Origin: Cellulomonas sp. Leaf334
Lineage (GTDB): Bacteria > Actinomycetota > Actinomycetes > Actinomycetales > Cellulomonadaceae
Assembly (NCBI RefSeq): GCF_001424195.1
Contig: NZ_LMOO01000009.1
Location: forward strand, 43,309 to 107,308
DNA: 64,000 nt
Reading direction: 5' to 3'
Below are positions 35,449 through 44,586 of the stretch, one piece after another (within the stretch, counting starts at the first letter, position 1; each line of letters opens with the position of its first letter). Made by a program: the position numbers and the translations under genes. The notes under the pieces were generated by a model. It made no database searches. It saw only the letters and a program-made list of their open reading frames with translations, and was not told where the DNA came from.

Positions 35449-36782
35449 GCGAGCTGTCCCCGGTCGCGGTCGACGTCGTGCGGGCCGTCGTCGGGCTCGG
35501 CACCGTCGTCGTCCTGCCCCTCGGGCTGCGGCTGCTCGGAGACCAGGTGGTCCCGCGGCCGCGATCCGCGATGTGGCCACTAGTCGGGCTGCTCGCGGCG
35601 GTGAGCGTCTGGCTGCCGGTCGGTTCGGCGGCCGCCGGGCTCGCGCTGCCGTTCGCGGCAGCCGCCGCGATGCTGGCGCTGTGCGCGTTCGCCGTCCGGC
35701 CGGTCTCCACCGCGGTCGCCCTCGCCACCCCGGTGGTCGGTGGGGTCGCGCTCGTCGCGGAAAGGTCGGGCTGGGGTCTGCTCGGGTTCTCGGGCGACTA
35801 CCTGGCGCTGACCGTCCCGCACATGCTGTTCGCCGGGTTCGGGGCGTGCCTCGTGGTCGGCCTGGTCGCGCAGGTGACGGTCACCCCCCTCACGCGGGTG
35901 GCGGCGACCGCGGCACCGACCGGCGTGCTCCTGGTGCTGGCGGGCTACTTCGTCTCGGACGCCGCCGAGCTGGTCGGGGCCGTGGTCCTCACGGTCGGGC
36001 TGTGGTGCGCGGCGGCGGCGACCGTGGGCCTCGGCGGCTCCCGGGCGCGGGCGCTCCTGAGGCTCGGTGCGGTGACGATCGCGCTGTCGATGCTCCTCGC
36101 GCTCTGGTGGGCGGTGGGAGAGGTGACCGGTCTGACGCACCCGAGCCTGTCGTGGATGGTCGCGACCCACGGCGTCGCGAACGCGCTGGGGTTCGTGCTG
36201 TGCACGCTGCTCGGGCTGCGGCTCCTCCCGACCCCGCCCGAGCCGTCCGGCCTCACCTACGCGGAGGTCGGCGCGACCCAGGGCGGTCCGCTGCCTGCCG
36301 GCTACCGGCACCTGCGGGTGCGGCACCTGCTGGCGCCCGGGTCGACTGCGCGCGACGTGGACGTGGTCGGCGACGCGCTGCTGACCTGGCAGGTGCACGC
36401 GGCCGCGAGGATCGAGCTCCTGCGGGACGGGCCGGAGGCCGCGCCCGGCGTGCGCGTGGTCAGTCGGATCGGGGTTTTGCCGGTGCGCTTGTCGGAGCCC
36501 TGCGAGGTCGTCTGGGTCGAGCGGACCACGGACCGCGTCGGCTTCGGGTACGGCACCGTCGCCGGACATGTCTTCCGGGGGGAGGAGGCGTTCACCGTCG
36601 AGCGCGACGACGCCGGGGACCTCTGGTTCGTCGTGACGGCCTTCTCCGTGCCGGATCGCTGGTGGGTGCGGCTCGCCGGCCCGCTCACCGTGGTCGGGCA
36701 GCGCGCCTACCTGCGGCTGCTCGCGCGTGGCGCCCGTCGGGTGCTCGCTGAGGACCGACGCTCCGTCGGGAGCCCGTCATGA
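35445..36782 (+). CDS. YndJ-like membrane domain fused to DUF1990
   Basis: A 445-residue two-part protein. Residues about 1-265 contain eight or so hydrophobic segments and resemble YndJ-type membrane proteins (THPSLSWMVATHGVANALGFVLC near the end). From about 280 to 430 there is a soluble domain of the DUF1990/UPF0548 type (GYRHLRVRHLLAPG, GYGTVAGHVFRGEEAFTVERDD, WWVRLAGPLTVVGQRAYLRLL). YndJ-DUF1990 associations occur in Bacilli and Actinobacteria. Biochemistry is unknown. It overlaps the TetR gene and the next small membrane-protein gene by ATGA, so all three are one operon. Confidence 0.8.
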   Translation: MSELSPVAVDVVRAVVGLGTVVVLPLGLRLLGDQVVPRPRSAMWPLVGLLAAVSVWLPVGSAAAGLALPFAAAAAMLALCAFAVRPVSTAVALATPVVGGVALVAERSGWGLLGFSGDYLALTVPHMLFAGFGACLVVGLVAQVTVTPLTRVAATAAPTGVLLVLAGYFVSDAAELVGAVVLTVGLWCAAAATVGLGGSRARALLRLGAVTIALSMLLALWWAVGEVTGLTHPSLSWMVATHGVANALGFVLCTLLGLRLLPTPPEPSGLTYAEVGATQGGPLPAGYRHLRVRHLLAPGSTARDVDVVGDALLTWQVHAAARIELLRDGPEAAPGVRVVSRIGVLPVRLSEPCEVVWVERTTDRVGFGYGTVAGHVFRGEEAFTVERDDAGDLWFVVTAFSVPDRWWVRLAGPLTVVGQRAYLRLLARGARRVLAEDRRSVGSPS

Positions 36783-37258
36783 GCGTCCGTGGACCGCGCG
36801 CGATCGCGGTGCTGTGCGCGCGCTGCCTGGCCGTCCTGGTCGTCGTCAACCTGCTCGGTCTCGCCGTCGCCTACGCCGTCATGGGGTCGGACGTGGCCGC
36901 CGGGTCGGTGGTGGCGGCCGCCCTGGCGTACTTCCCGGCCGTGGCGACGATCGCCGCCCTGCTGATCGCCGTGGTCGGGTTCCCGGCGGGCCTGCTCGCA
37001 GCCAGGCTGCTGAGCGGCCAGCGTCGCGAGGGGGTTCACGTCCTTGTGTTCGCGTCCGTCGGCGCACTCCTGGCGATGACGCTGTGCGGATGGTGGGGCA
37101 TGCTCGGGATCACCGGCTGGGCGTGGTTCGTCGCTGCTGCAGAGGGGGCTGTCGGAGCCGGTGGGGCCCGCTGGTGGTCGGGACGCGCGCACGCCCGGGC
37201 GGTGCCCTGGTCGGACGTGCAAGGAGCGGCTCTGCCATGGGGAAAGATTGGCCCGTGA
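36779..37258 (+). CDS. Small polytopic membrane protein, unknown
   Basis: A 159-residue protein with four hydrophobic segments (AVLCARCLAVLVVVNLLGLAV, VAAALAYFPAVATIAALLIAVV, VLVFASVGALLAMTLCGWWG, ITGWAWFVAAAEGAVGAGG) and a short hydrophilic tail. No recognisable family motif. Overlaps the YndJ-DUF1990 gene at ATGA and nagA at GTGA. Confidence 0.7.
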   Translation: MSVRGPRAIAVLCARCLAVLVVVNLLGLAVAYAVMGSDVAAGSVVAAALAYFPAVATIAALLIAVVGFPAGLLAARLLSGQRREGVHVLVFASVGALLAMTLCGWWGMLGITGWAWFVAAAEGAVGAGGARWWSGRAHARAVPWSDVQGAALPWGKIGP

Positions 37259-38439
37259 GCACCGACACCCCCCTGGTCCTGCGCGGTCGGCTCGTCACCC
37301 CTCGGGGAGTGCTCGACGACGGTGTCGTGGTCGTCGACGACGCCACGATCGTCTGGGTCGGCCCGGCCGACCGGCTGCCGGCGGGGTGGGCAGCACCGGA
37401 GCCGAGCGGGACGACGATCCTCCCGGGCCTGGTCGACCTGCACTGCCACGGGGGCGGTGGCGCGAGCTTCCCGGACGCCGCCGACGCCGCGGACGCGCAG
37501 CGCGCCGTCGACGAGCACCGCCGGCACGGCACGACGAGCCTGGTCGCGTCGCTGGTCACAGCCCCGCCGGAGGTCCTCCTGCGGCGGACCGCCGTCCTCG
37601 CGGAGCTGGCGGACGCGGGGGAGATCGTCGGCATCCACCTCGAGGGTCCGTTCCTGTCGGCGGCCAGGTGCGGAGCGCAGAACCCGGCGGACATGCTCGA
37701 CGGCGACCCCGAGCTGGTCCGCCGGCTCGCGGAGGCGGCGCACGGTCACCTGGTCACCATGACCGTGGCGCCGGAGGTGCCGGGGGCCGACGAGGTCGTC
37801 GCCGCCCTGGTCGACGTCGGCGCGGTCCCGTCGATCGGGCACACCGACGCGTCCGCCGAGCAGGTCGACGATGCCGTCGACCGCGGGTTCGACCTGCTGG
37901 CGTCCCGGTCCAACGGCAGGCTGACAGCGACGCACCTGTTCAACGGCATGCGCCCGCTGCACCACCGCGACCCGGGTCCGGTCGCCGCGTGCCTGGCCGC
38001 CGCGGCGCGCGGGGAGCTGGTCGTCGAGCTGGTCGCCGACGGCACGCACCTGGCCGACGGGACGGTCCGCTCGGTGTTCGACCTCGTCGGTGCGGGCGCG
38101 ATCGCGCTGGTCACCGACGCCATGGCCGCCGCCGGGATGCCCGACGGCGAGTACCGGCTCGGTCCGATGTCCGTGCGGGTGGCCGACGGGGTCGCGCGAA
38201 TCGCCGACGAGACCGGCGCGATCGCCGGGGGAGTCGCGCACCTGCTCGACGTGGTGCGGAACGTCGTCGCAGCGGGGATCCCGCTCGAGGACGCGGTGCT
38301 CGCCGCCGCCACGGTGCCGGCCGACGTGCTCGGTCGCCGCGATCTCGGTGCGCTCGCGGCGGGCCGGCGCGCCGACCTCGTGGTCACGGACGCCGACCTC
38401 GCACCGCTGCGCGTCCTGCGCGGCGGAGCCTGGGTCTAG
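37255..38439 (+). CDS. nagA: N-acetylglucosamine-6-phosphate deacetylase
   Basis: Deacetylates GlcNAc-6-phosphate in amino-sugar recycling. The 394-residue amidohydrolase shows DLHCHGGGG (metal His pair, about 61-69), HLEGPFLSAARCGAQ (metal Glu and substrate loop), IGHTDAS, ATHLFNGMRPLHHRDPG, VADGTHLADG and the catalytic aspartate in LVTDAMAAAGMPDG. The GTG at 37255 overlaps the preceding stop; an ATG at 37237 (after AAGGAG) would add six residues and is a real alternative. Its TAG lies inside CTAG shared with the stop of the convergent reductase gene. Confidence 0.93.
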   Translation: MSTDTPLVLRGRLVTPRGVLDDGVVVVDDATIVWVGPADRLPAGWAAPEPSGTTILPGLVDLHCHGGGGASFPDAADAADAQRAVDEHRRHGTTSLVASLVTAPPEVLLRRTAVLAELADAGEIVGIHLEGPFLSAARCGAQNPADMLDGDPELVRRLAEAAHGHLVTMTVAPEVPGADEVVAALVDVGAVPSIGHTDASAEQVDDAVDRGFDLLASRSNGRLTATHLFNGMRPLHHRDPGPVAACLAAAARGELVVELVADGTHLADGTVRSVFDLVGAGAIALVTDAMAAAGMPDGEYRLGPMSVRVADGVARIADETGAIAGGVAHLLDVVRNVVAAGIPLEDAVLAAATVPADVLGRRDLGALAAGRRADLVVTDADLAPLRVLRGGAWV

Positions 38440-38885
38440 CGGGGCGCGAGCACGACCACCGGAGTCACCGTCGTCCGCGTCGCGGCATAGGCGTCGAGCT
38501 TCGGGTTGACCGCGGTCCACACCGCCCACAGCCGGTCGTGCTCCGCCCCCTCGGCGGCGTGCGCGCGGACCGGGCGGGGCTCCTCGCCGTCCAGGCGGAC
38601 GACAGCCTCGGGCTGCGCCTGGAGGTTGAGCCACCACGCGGGGTGCCCCTCGATCCAGCCGTTCATCGCGAGCGTGACCAGGTTCGGACCGTCCTGGAGG
38701 TAGCCGAGGATGACGCTGCGCTCCTGCCCGGAGGTCCGCCCGGTCGTGGTCAGCCGCAGCGCGCCGTAGCCGCGCTTGTTCGACGGTTCCCACAGGAACC
38801 GGCCGCCGCTGATGCGGTAGAGACCGCGGTGCACGCGCCAGGCGACCCGGATGAACCACTGGGGCGGCAGCGCGGGGCTCGTCAT
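38436..38885 (-). CDS. Deazaflavin (F420)-dependent nitroreductase-family protein
   Basis: A 149-residue protein of the DDN/FDOR-A split beta-barrel family: FLWEPSNKRGYGALRLTTTGRTSGQERSVIL is the cofactor-binding core, followed by LVTLAMNGWIEGHPAWWLNLQAQPEA and VRAHAAEGAEHDRLW. Relatives use F420H2 to reduce nitroimidazoles, quinones or unsaturated lipids. The fold is well supported, the cofactor here is inferred. The gene converges on nagA with a 4-bp overlap (shared CTAG). Confidence 0.88.
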   Translation of the reverse strand: MTSPALPPQWFIRVAWRVHRGLYRISGGRFLWEPSNKRGYGALRLTTTGRTSGQERSVILGYLQDGPNLVTLAMNGWIEGHPAWWLNLQAQPEAVVRLDGEEPRPVRAHAAEGAEHDRLWAVWTAVNPKLDAYAATRTTVTPVVVLAPR

Positions 38886-38903
38886 CGGCCCACCGTAGTG
38901 GCG

Positions 38904-41684
38904 TCAGACGCGGCCCCGGAGCGATCCGAGCCGGATCTCCCCGACGAGGACCAGGCGCACGTCGTGCACGCCGTCGGCCGCCACGGGCAGCTCCACGCTC
39001 GACCAGTCGTACCGGCCGCCCGACGGCGCCGACGCCGTGCCCAGCAGCCGCCAGCCGCGCCCGTCGCGCACCTCGACCCGCACCGACCCGCCCCGCGCCA
39101 CGGTCAGCTCGACGTGGCCGACGCCGGTCAGGTCGACCGCCCGGAACAGCACCCAGCCGCTGCGTCGGCCGCGCGTGACCTCCAGGGCGTCGCCGGTCTC
39201 GCGGGTGTGCTCGGCGAACGTGACGTCCTCGCGGTCGTCGTGGTCGATCGCCCGCACCCAGGCGTCGAGCGAGCGCGCGGGGACGGGCTCACCGGGGACG
39301 TCGACCGGGATCACGAGAGGCAGGTCCGCCGACGAGGGTCCCGCGTGCAGCTCGTACCGGCCGGGCTCGACGACGAACCGGCCGCGCGTCACGTCCCAGA
39401 CCGCGAACGCGTCGGCGGCGACGTCGAGCGCGACCACGGCGGTCTGCGCGGGCGCCAGCCGGACGCGCCGGTGCGCGACGAGCCGGCGGTGCGGCACCGG
39501 CAGCCGGTGCTCCGGGGCGGCGGCGTAGACCTGGACCAGCTCGTCGACGGGCCGGTCTCCGGTGTTCCGGACGGTCACGCGGACCGACCCGGCCACCTCG
39601 TCGATCGCCTCGAACGCGACGGTCGAGTAGCTCAGCCCGTGACCGAACGCCCACCGGGCGGGCCGCGGCGCGTACCAGTGCGTGAGGCCGCCGCCGATGA
39701 CGTCGTAGTCGAGCAGGTCACCGGCGTCCTGCTCGGCCTCGGGCCACGCCTGCGCCAGCCGCCCGTACGGCTCGGCGTCGCCCCGGAGCACGTCCGCGAC
39801 GCCGTGGCCGAGCTCCTGGCCACCGTGCGCGGTCCAGACGACTGCCGCGGCCTCGTCGCCCAGCGCGCCGAGCACGTACGGGTAGGACGAGACGACGACG
39901 AGGACGGTCGACGGGTTGGCCTCCAGCACCGCACGGGCGAGCTCCGCCTGCGACTCGGGCAGCCGCAGGTGCGGGCGGTCCTCCGTCTCGCGGCCGAGCA
40001 GGTGGGGGTCGTTGCCGACCGCGAGGACGACGACGTCGGCATCCCGTGCGGCGTCCACCGCGCGGGCCGTCCCGGACGCGACCGTGCGCAGCGTGAAGCG
40101 CTCGGCGCTCGCGGCCGTGGGGGCGTCGGCCACGAGCACCCCGCCGTCGCGCTGCACCATCAGCCACCGGCCGGAGCCCGCGTGCTGCAGCGAGACGGAG
40201 CCGTCGTCGTGCCGGTGCGCCCGGAAGCTCTCCTGCGCCACCCACCCGTGCACGCTGCTCGCGTCCGCGCGCAGGATCCAGCCGGCTCCGGTCCAGAGCA
40301 GGCCGGACGCGGCGGAGCGCAGCGTGAGGATGCCCTCGCCCCAGTCGGTGACGTCATGGTGGGCCGCGGTGCGGGAGGTCGCGACGAGGGTCCCGTCGGC
40401 ACCCGCGTCCACGTAGGCGCCGGTGGTGCGGGACCACAGCGCGACGGTGTCCGCACCGGTCACCACGTGGGCCGGGGCGAGCGCCTCGGCGATCGACACC
40501 GTGTAGGGCGGGGTGCCCGAGTACCAGTCGGCCAGGACCTGGTCGGCGTGCGGTCCGACGACGGCCACGCGGGCACCGGGTCGCAGGGGGAGCACGCCGT
40601 CGTTCTCCAGCACGACGACCGCGCGCGTCGCGGCCTCGCGGGCGAGCGCCCGGCTGGCGGGCAGGTCGAGGTCGGCGGCGGTGATGGACGCCCACGGGTC
40701 GAGCGCGGGGTCCAGCTCGCCGGTCGCGAGGCGCAGCTCGAGCTGGCGCAGCGCGGCGCGGTCGACGTCCGCCTGGTCGAGCAGGCCACGCTCCAGGGCG
40801 GCGCTCAGGTGCGCGATCGTCCGGGTCGGGTCGGCGTCGTGGTCGGTGAACGAGTCCACCCCGGCCCGGACTGCGGCGGCCGCCGCCTCGACGTGGTCGT
40901 CGTAGTAGCGCTCACCGACGACGAGGTTGGTGGGGGCGCCGGCGTCGGAGACGACGAACAGGGACGCCGGTGTCCACCCGCGGACCTCGTCGAGGAGCTC
41001 ACGGGCGACGTGGTTCGGGCGGCCGTTGACGAGGTTGTACGACGGCATCAGGGCGCCCACCACCCCGGCCTCGATGGGGCCGCGGAACGCGGGCAGCTCG
41101 TACTCGTGGAGCACCCGGGGGGAGAGCTGCGCGCTGGTGACGCTGCGGTCGGTCTCGTTCCCGTAGGCGACCAGGTGCTTGAGCGTGGGGACCGTCCGCC
41201 AGTACGTCGGGTGGTCGCCGCGCAGCCCGCGGGCGTACGCGGTGGCGAGGTGCGCGGTGAGGTGCGGGTCCTCGGAGAACCCTTCCTCGTTGCGGCCCCA
41301 GCGGGGGTGGCGCAGCGGGTTGACGACGGGCGCCCACACGTTGAGCGAGACCGTCGGGTCGGCCGCGTGCTTGGCCCGGACCTCCGTGCCGACCGCGGCT
41401 CCGACGCGCTCCAGCAGCTCGGCGTCCCAGGTGGCCGCGAGCCCGACGGGCTGGGGGAACGTGGTCGCCGTGCCGAGCCACGCGACCCCGTGCAGGCCCT
41501 CGGTGCCGGTGCGGAACGGCCCGAGCTCGACGCGGGGGACCGGCGCGGCGTGCTGGTGCAGCAGGGCGAGCCGCTCGCCGGGCGTGAGCTGGTCGAGCAG
41601 CTCCCGGGCGCGTGCGGCGAACGGTCGCGCGGGGGCGCCGGCGCTTGTCGGGGACGGCCGGTCGGGAAGGGAGTGGTCGGCCAC
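38904..41684 (-). CDS. GH3 family beta-glycosidase with internal beta-trefoil-like insertion
   Basis: A 926-residue intracellular (no signal peptide) family 3 glycoside hydrolase. The N-terminal barrel has LKHLVAYGNETDR, the nucleophile Asp247 in FVVSDAGAP, then the second alpha/beta domain with GGQELGHGVADVL and GHGLSYSTVAFE, a fibronectin-III-like domain and a C-terminal beta-sandwich. Between IAEALAPAHVVTGAD and ARDADVVVLAVGND there is an insertion of about 130 residues with repeated LRSAASGLLWTGAG / LQHAGSGRWLMVQ / GTLVATSR strands, resembling a fascin-like beta-trefoil. The GTG of VADHSLPD has a GAGGA site. A LacI-type operator lies 59 bp upstream. Beta-glucosidase or beta-xylosidase activity on oligosaccharides is likely. 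Confidence 0.88.
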   Translation of the reverse strand: MADHSLPDRPSPTSAGAPARPFAARARELLDQLTPGERLALLHQHAAPVPRVELGPFRTGTEGLHGVAWLGTATTFPQPVGLAATWDAELLERVGAAVGTEVRAKHAADPTVSLNVWAPVVNPLRHPRWGRNEEGFSEDPHLTAHLATAYARGLRGDHPTYWRTVPTLKHLVAYGNETDRSVTSAQLSPRVLHEYELPAFRGPIEAGVVGALMPSYNLVNGRPNHVARELLDEVRGWTPASLFVVSDAGAPTNLVVGERYYDDHVEAAAAAVRAGVDSFTDHDADPTRTIAHLSAALERGLLDQADVDRAALRQLELRLATGELDPALDPWASITAADLDLPASRALAREAATRAVVVLENDGVLPLRPGARVAVVGPHADQVLADWYSGTPPYTVSIAEALAPAHVVTGADTVALWSRTTGAYVDAGADGTLVATSRTAAHHDVTDWGEGILTLRSAASGLLWTGAGWILRADASSVHGWVAQESFRAHRHDDGSVSLQHAGSGRWLMVQRDGGVLVADAPTAASAERFTLRTVASGTARAVDAARDADVVVLAVGNDPHLLGRETEDRPHLRLPESQAELARAVLEANPSTVLVVVSSYPYVLGALGDEAAAVVWTAHGGQELGHGVADVLRGDAEPYGRLAQAWPEAEQDAGDLLDYDVIGGGLTHWYAPRPARWAFGHGLSYSTVAFEAIDEVAGSVRVTVRNTGDRPVDELVQVYAAAPEHRLPVPHRRLVAHRRVRLAPAQTAVVALDVAADAFAVWDVTRGRFVVEPGRYELHAGPSSADLPLVIPVDVPGEPVPARSLDAWVRAIDHDDREDVTFAEHTRETGDALEVTRGRRSGWVLFRAVDLTGVGHVELTVARGGSVRVEVRDGRGWRLLGTASAPSGGRYDWSSVELPVAADGVHDVRLVLVGEIRLGSLRGRV

Positions 41685-41742
41685 GGAGTCCTCGTCGTCG
41701 AGTGGTTCAGGACAGGATGTGAATCGTTTAAGGCCGCAAACG

Positions 41743-41756
41743 TCGAACCGATTCGA
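41743..41756. promoter_or_regulatory. LacI-type operator before the GH3 gene
   Basis: TCGAACCGATTCGA, a palindrome centred on CpG, 59 bp upstream of the minus-strand GH3 start. It shares the pattern TCGAANCGNTTCGA with three other sites in the locus. Confidence 0.75.
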
Positions 41757-41850
41757 TGATGGTTCGACGGCGCGCGAACAGGCATCGTGCGGCATTCATG
41801 GTGCTTGACGGCCCTGTTTGTCGCAAGTGCCGATCCATGGCTCCCAGGCC

Positions 41851-41879
41851 TTGCCTCCCCCGGGACAAGACCATAGAGT
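41851..41879 (+). promoter_or_regulatory. Promoter of the oligosaccharide importer operon
   Basis: TTGCCT (41851-41856) and TAGAGT (41874-41879) are separated by exactly 17 bp, a good sigma-70-type match. The LacI-type operator follows at 41887, covering the expected start site. Confidence 0.65.
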
Positions 41880-41886
41880 CTCGCCG

Positions 41887-41900
41887 TCGAACCGCTTCGA
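41887..41900. promoter_or_regulatory. LacI-type operator before the importer operon
   Basis: TCGAACCGCTTCGA, 8 bp downstream of the -10 element and 32 bp before the binding-protein start. A repressor here would block initiation. Confidence 0.8.
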
Positions 41901-41932
41901 CGCGATCTCCACGAGGAAGTGAAGGGACGCAG

Positions 41933-43591
41933 ATGAACGCCACGCCTACTTTCGGCCGCCTGGGCGACCATGCGGTCGACCGCCGCCGGTTCCTGGGCCT
42001 GATCGCGACGGGCGCGGCCGTCGTCGGGATCCCCGGTCTCCTGACAGCGTGCTCGACCACGCCGACCCCGTCGGCGACGAACCCCGCGGCGGCCGCGGGC
42101 GACGTGATCCCCAAGTACATCCCGGTCACGTACATCGACCCGGACTACCCGAGCGTCAACGGCTCGGTCCCGGGGTACGAGACGATCCCGTCCGAGCTCG
42201 TGCAGTCCGTCAAGGACGCGCCGGGCACCGGCGTCGTCTACACCGCGATGACCCCGCTGTGGGGCACCATCCCGCCCACCAAGGGCAACAAGTACTACGA
42301 GGCCGTGAACGGCCTGCTCGGGTCCGACATCCAGTTCCAGATCACCGACGGCAACGTCTACGGCGACAAGCTGGCCACGGTGCTGGCCTCCGCCAAGGAC
42401 GTGCCCGACTGGGTGTCCATCCCCACCTGGAACCTGCCCCCGCGCTTCGGCTCCGAGATCGTCGAGAACGTCTTCCAGGACCTCACCCCGTTCCTCGCGG
42501 GGGACAAGGTCACGCCGTACCCGAACCTGGCCAACATCTCCTCGGACGCGTGGAAGTTCTGCGTCTTCAACGGCAGGCTCTACGGCCTGCCGTTCCCGGG
42601 CGAGGTCATCACGGACGCGATCTTCTACCGTCGCGACGTCCTCGACGGCCTCGGCATCACCCCGGCCGTCACGAACGGACAGGACCTGCTCGACCTGGCC
42701 AAGGAGCTGACCGGCGGCAGCGTGTGGGGCGCCGAGGACCTGTGGAACACGGCGGCGATCATCCACGCCGTGCCGCCGAAGTGGAAGCTCGACGGCGACG
42801 CTCTGGTGCACCGCGTCGAGACCGAGGAGTACCGCGCGGCGCTCGCCTGGAACGCCGAGCTGTTCGCGAGCGGCGCCGTGCACCCCGATGCCGTGGCCGA
42901 CCTGTCCGGCGAGGCCAAGGCGCGGTTCCAGTCCGGCAAGTCGCTCATCGCCAACGACGGCGTCGGCGGGTGGCACGAGGCGATGCGGGACAACCTCGCC
43001 AGCAACCCCGAGTACTGGCAGCAGCCGTTCGACCCGTTCGCGGCCGACGGTGGCACGCCCGTGCTCTGGAAGGGCAACCCGGCGAACATCTTCTCGTTCC
43101 TCAAGAAGACGGACGACGAGGCGAAGATCAAGGAGCTCCTCGCGATGGCCAACGTGCTCGCGGCGCCGTACGGCACCACCGAGTACGACACCATCAACAA
43201 CGGCGTCGAGGGCGTGCACTACACGCGCGGCGACGACGGGCTCCCGGTGCCGACCGAGCTGGCTGCCACCGAGCTGCAGCCGACGTACATCTTCCTGGTC
43301 GACCCGCCGATCTCCGAGACGCACGTGCAGTACCCGGGGTACGTGAAGGCGGCGTCGGAGTGGAAGGCGAAGGCGGCCGAGTACACGACGGACCCGCTGT
43401 TCTACGCGCAGCAGATCGTCGAGCCCCAGCAGTACGCCTCGATCGGGCAGCCGTTCGTGGACCTGGAAAAGGACATCTCCCGCGGGCGCAAGAGCCTCGA
43501 CGACCTCGACGCGGCCGTCGAGGAGTGGCGTTCGGCCGGTGGCGACGAGCTCCGGGCGTTCTACCAGGACATCCTGGACCAGCAGAGCTGA
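41933..43591 (+). CDS. Oligosaccharide ABC transporter substrate-binding lipoprotein
   Basis: A 552-residue extracellular binding protein of the large LipO/YtcQ-type family 1. The N-terminus has a twin-arginine-like motif DRRRFLGLIATGAA and a lipobox LTAC with Cys40, so it may be exported by Tat and lipidated. The mature protein is bilobal with sugar-binding tryptophans spread through the sequence (for example DVPDWVSIPTWNLPP, LWNTAAIIHAVPPKW). Its size suits oligosaccharides rather than monosaccharides. Start ATG follows GAAGGGA. The permeases and GH42 follow without gaps. Regulated by the upstream LacI-type operator. Confidence 0.9.
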   Translation: MNATPTFGRLGDHAVDRRRFLGLIATGAAVVGIPGLLTACSTTPTPSATNPAAAAGDVIPKYIPVTYIDPDYPSVNGSVPGYETIPSELVQSVKDAPGTGVVYTAMTPLWGTIPPTKGNKYYEAVNGLLGSDIQFQITDGNVYGDKLATVLASAKDVPDWVSIPTWNLPPRFGSEIVENVFQDLTPFLAGDKVTPYPNLANISSDAWKFCVFNGRLYGLPFPGEVITDAIFYRRDVLDGLGITPAVTNGQDLLDLAKELTGGSVWGAEDLWNTAAIIHAVPPKWKLDGDALVHRVETEEYRAALAWNAELFASGAVHPDAVADLSGEAKARFQSGKSLIANDGVGGWHEAMRDNLASNPEYWQQPFDPFAADGGTPVLWKGNPANIFSFLKKTDDEAKIKELLAMANVLAAPYGTTEYDTINNGVEGVHYTRGDDGLPVPTELAATELQPTYIFLVDPPISETHVQYPGYVKAASEWKAKAAEYTTDPLFYAQQIVEPQQYASIGQPFVDLEKDISRGRKSLDDLDAAVEEWRSAGGDELRAFYQDILDQQS

Positions 43592-44586
43592 TGTCCTTGT
43601 CCGAGCTGGTCCGGCGCCGCCCCCCTGTGACTCCCGGGGAGGCGGCGCCCCCAGCGCCCGTACCCACCCGCAAGATCGGCTGGCGCGTGCGGCTCAAGCG
43701 CGACCGGTCGCTGCTGATCATGGTCACGCCCGCGATCCTGCTGCTCGGCGTCTTCGCGTACGTCCCGATGCTGGGCAACGTCATCGCGTGGCAGAACTAC
43801 TCGCCGTACACGGGGTTCCTGCACAGTCCGTACGTCGGCTGGGCCAACTTCGAGCGGGTGTTCACCAACCCGCTGTTCGTCAACGCGGTCGAGAACACGC
43901 TGATCATCACGGCGTTCCAGCTCGTGTTCTTCTTCCCCATCCCGATCCTGCTGGCGCTCCTGCTCAACAGCGTCATCACGCCCTCGGTCCGGACCACCAT
44001 CCAGTCGATCGTCTACCTGCCCCACTTCTTCTCGTGGGTGCTCGTGGTGACGGTGTTCCAGCAGATCTTCGGCGGTGCGGGGCTGATCAACCAGACCCTG
44101 AGCAACCACGGGCTGGGCTCCGGGTTCGACATGATGACCAACCCGGACACGTTCCTCGTCCTGATCACCATGCAGTCGGTGTGGAAGGACGCGGGCTGGG
44201 GGATCATCATCTTCCTCGCCGCCCTGAGCACGGTGTCGCCCGAGCTGTACGAGGCGTCCGCCGTCGACGGGGCGGGCCGGTGGCGGCGCATGTGGCACAT
44301 CTCGCTGCCCGCGCTGCGCCCGGTCATCATCCTGCTGCTGATCCTGCGGCTCGGCGACGCGCTGACCGTCGGGTTCGAGCAGCTGATCCTGCAGCGCAAC
44401 GCCGTCGGTGCGGGTGTCTCCGAGGTCATCGACACCTACGTCTACTTCCAGGGCGTGGTCTACGGGGACTGGAGCTTCGCCGCCGCGGCGGGGCTGGTCA
44501 AGGGTGTGGTCAGCCTCGCGCTCGTCCTGGGTGCGAACAAGCTGGCGCACGTGTTCGGTGAGTCGGGGGTGTACAAGCGCGCATGA
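43591..44586 (+). CDS. Oligosaccharide ABC transporter permease 1 (LplB/UgpA-like)
   Basis: A 331-residue permease with six membrane segments after a hydrophilic N-terminus of about 45 residues. The EAA loop reads YEASAVDGAGRWRRMWHISLPALRP, which couples to the ATPase. It resembles LplB-type subunits paired with large YtcQ-type binding proteins. The ATG shares one base with the previous stop and the next gene overlaps by ATGA. Confidence 0.93.
   Translation: MSLSELVRRRPPVTPGEAAPPAPVPTRKIGWRVRLKRDRSLLIMVTPAILLLGVFAYVPMLGNVIAWQNYSPYTGFLHSPYVGWANFERVFTNPLFVNAVENTLIITAFQLVFFFPIPILLALLLNSVITPSVRTTIQSIVYLPHFFSWVLVVTVFQQIFGGAGLINQTLSNHGLGSGFDMMTNPDTFLVLITMQSVWKDAGWGIIIFLAALSTVSPELYEASAVDGAGRWRRMWHISLPALRPVIILLLILRLGDALTVGFEQLILQRNAVGAGVSEVIDTYVYFQGVVYGDWSFAAAAGLVKGVVSLALVLGANKLAHVFGESGVYKRA

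Noticed and set aside
41715..41730. Additional LacI-like half-site GAATCGTTTA
   Set aside because: Only loosely palindromic and differs from the four matching operators.
37161..41759. Very long plus-strand open frame (over 1500 codons) opposite the GH3 gene
   Set aside because: It is the antisense shadow of the GH3 gene and a shifted frame of nagA; composition is Arg/Gly/Asp-rich without any domain.
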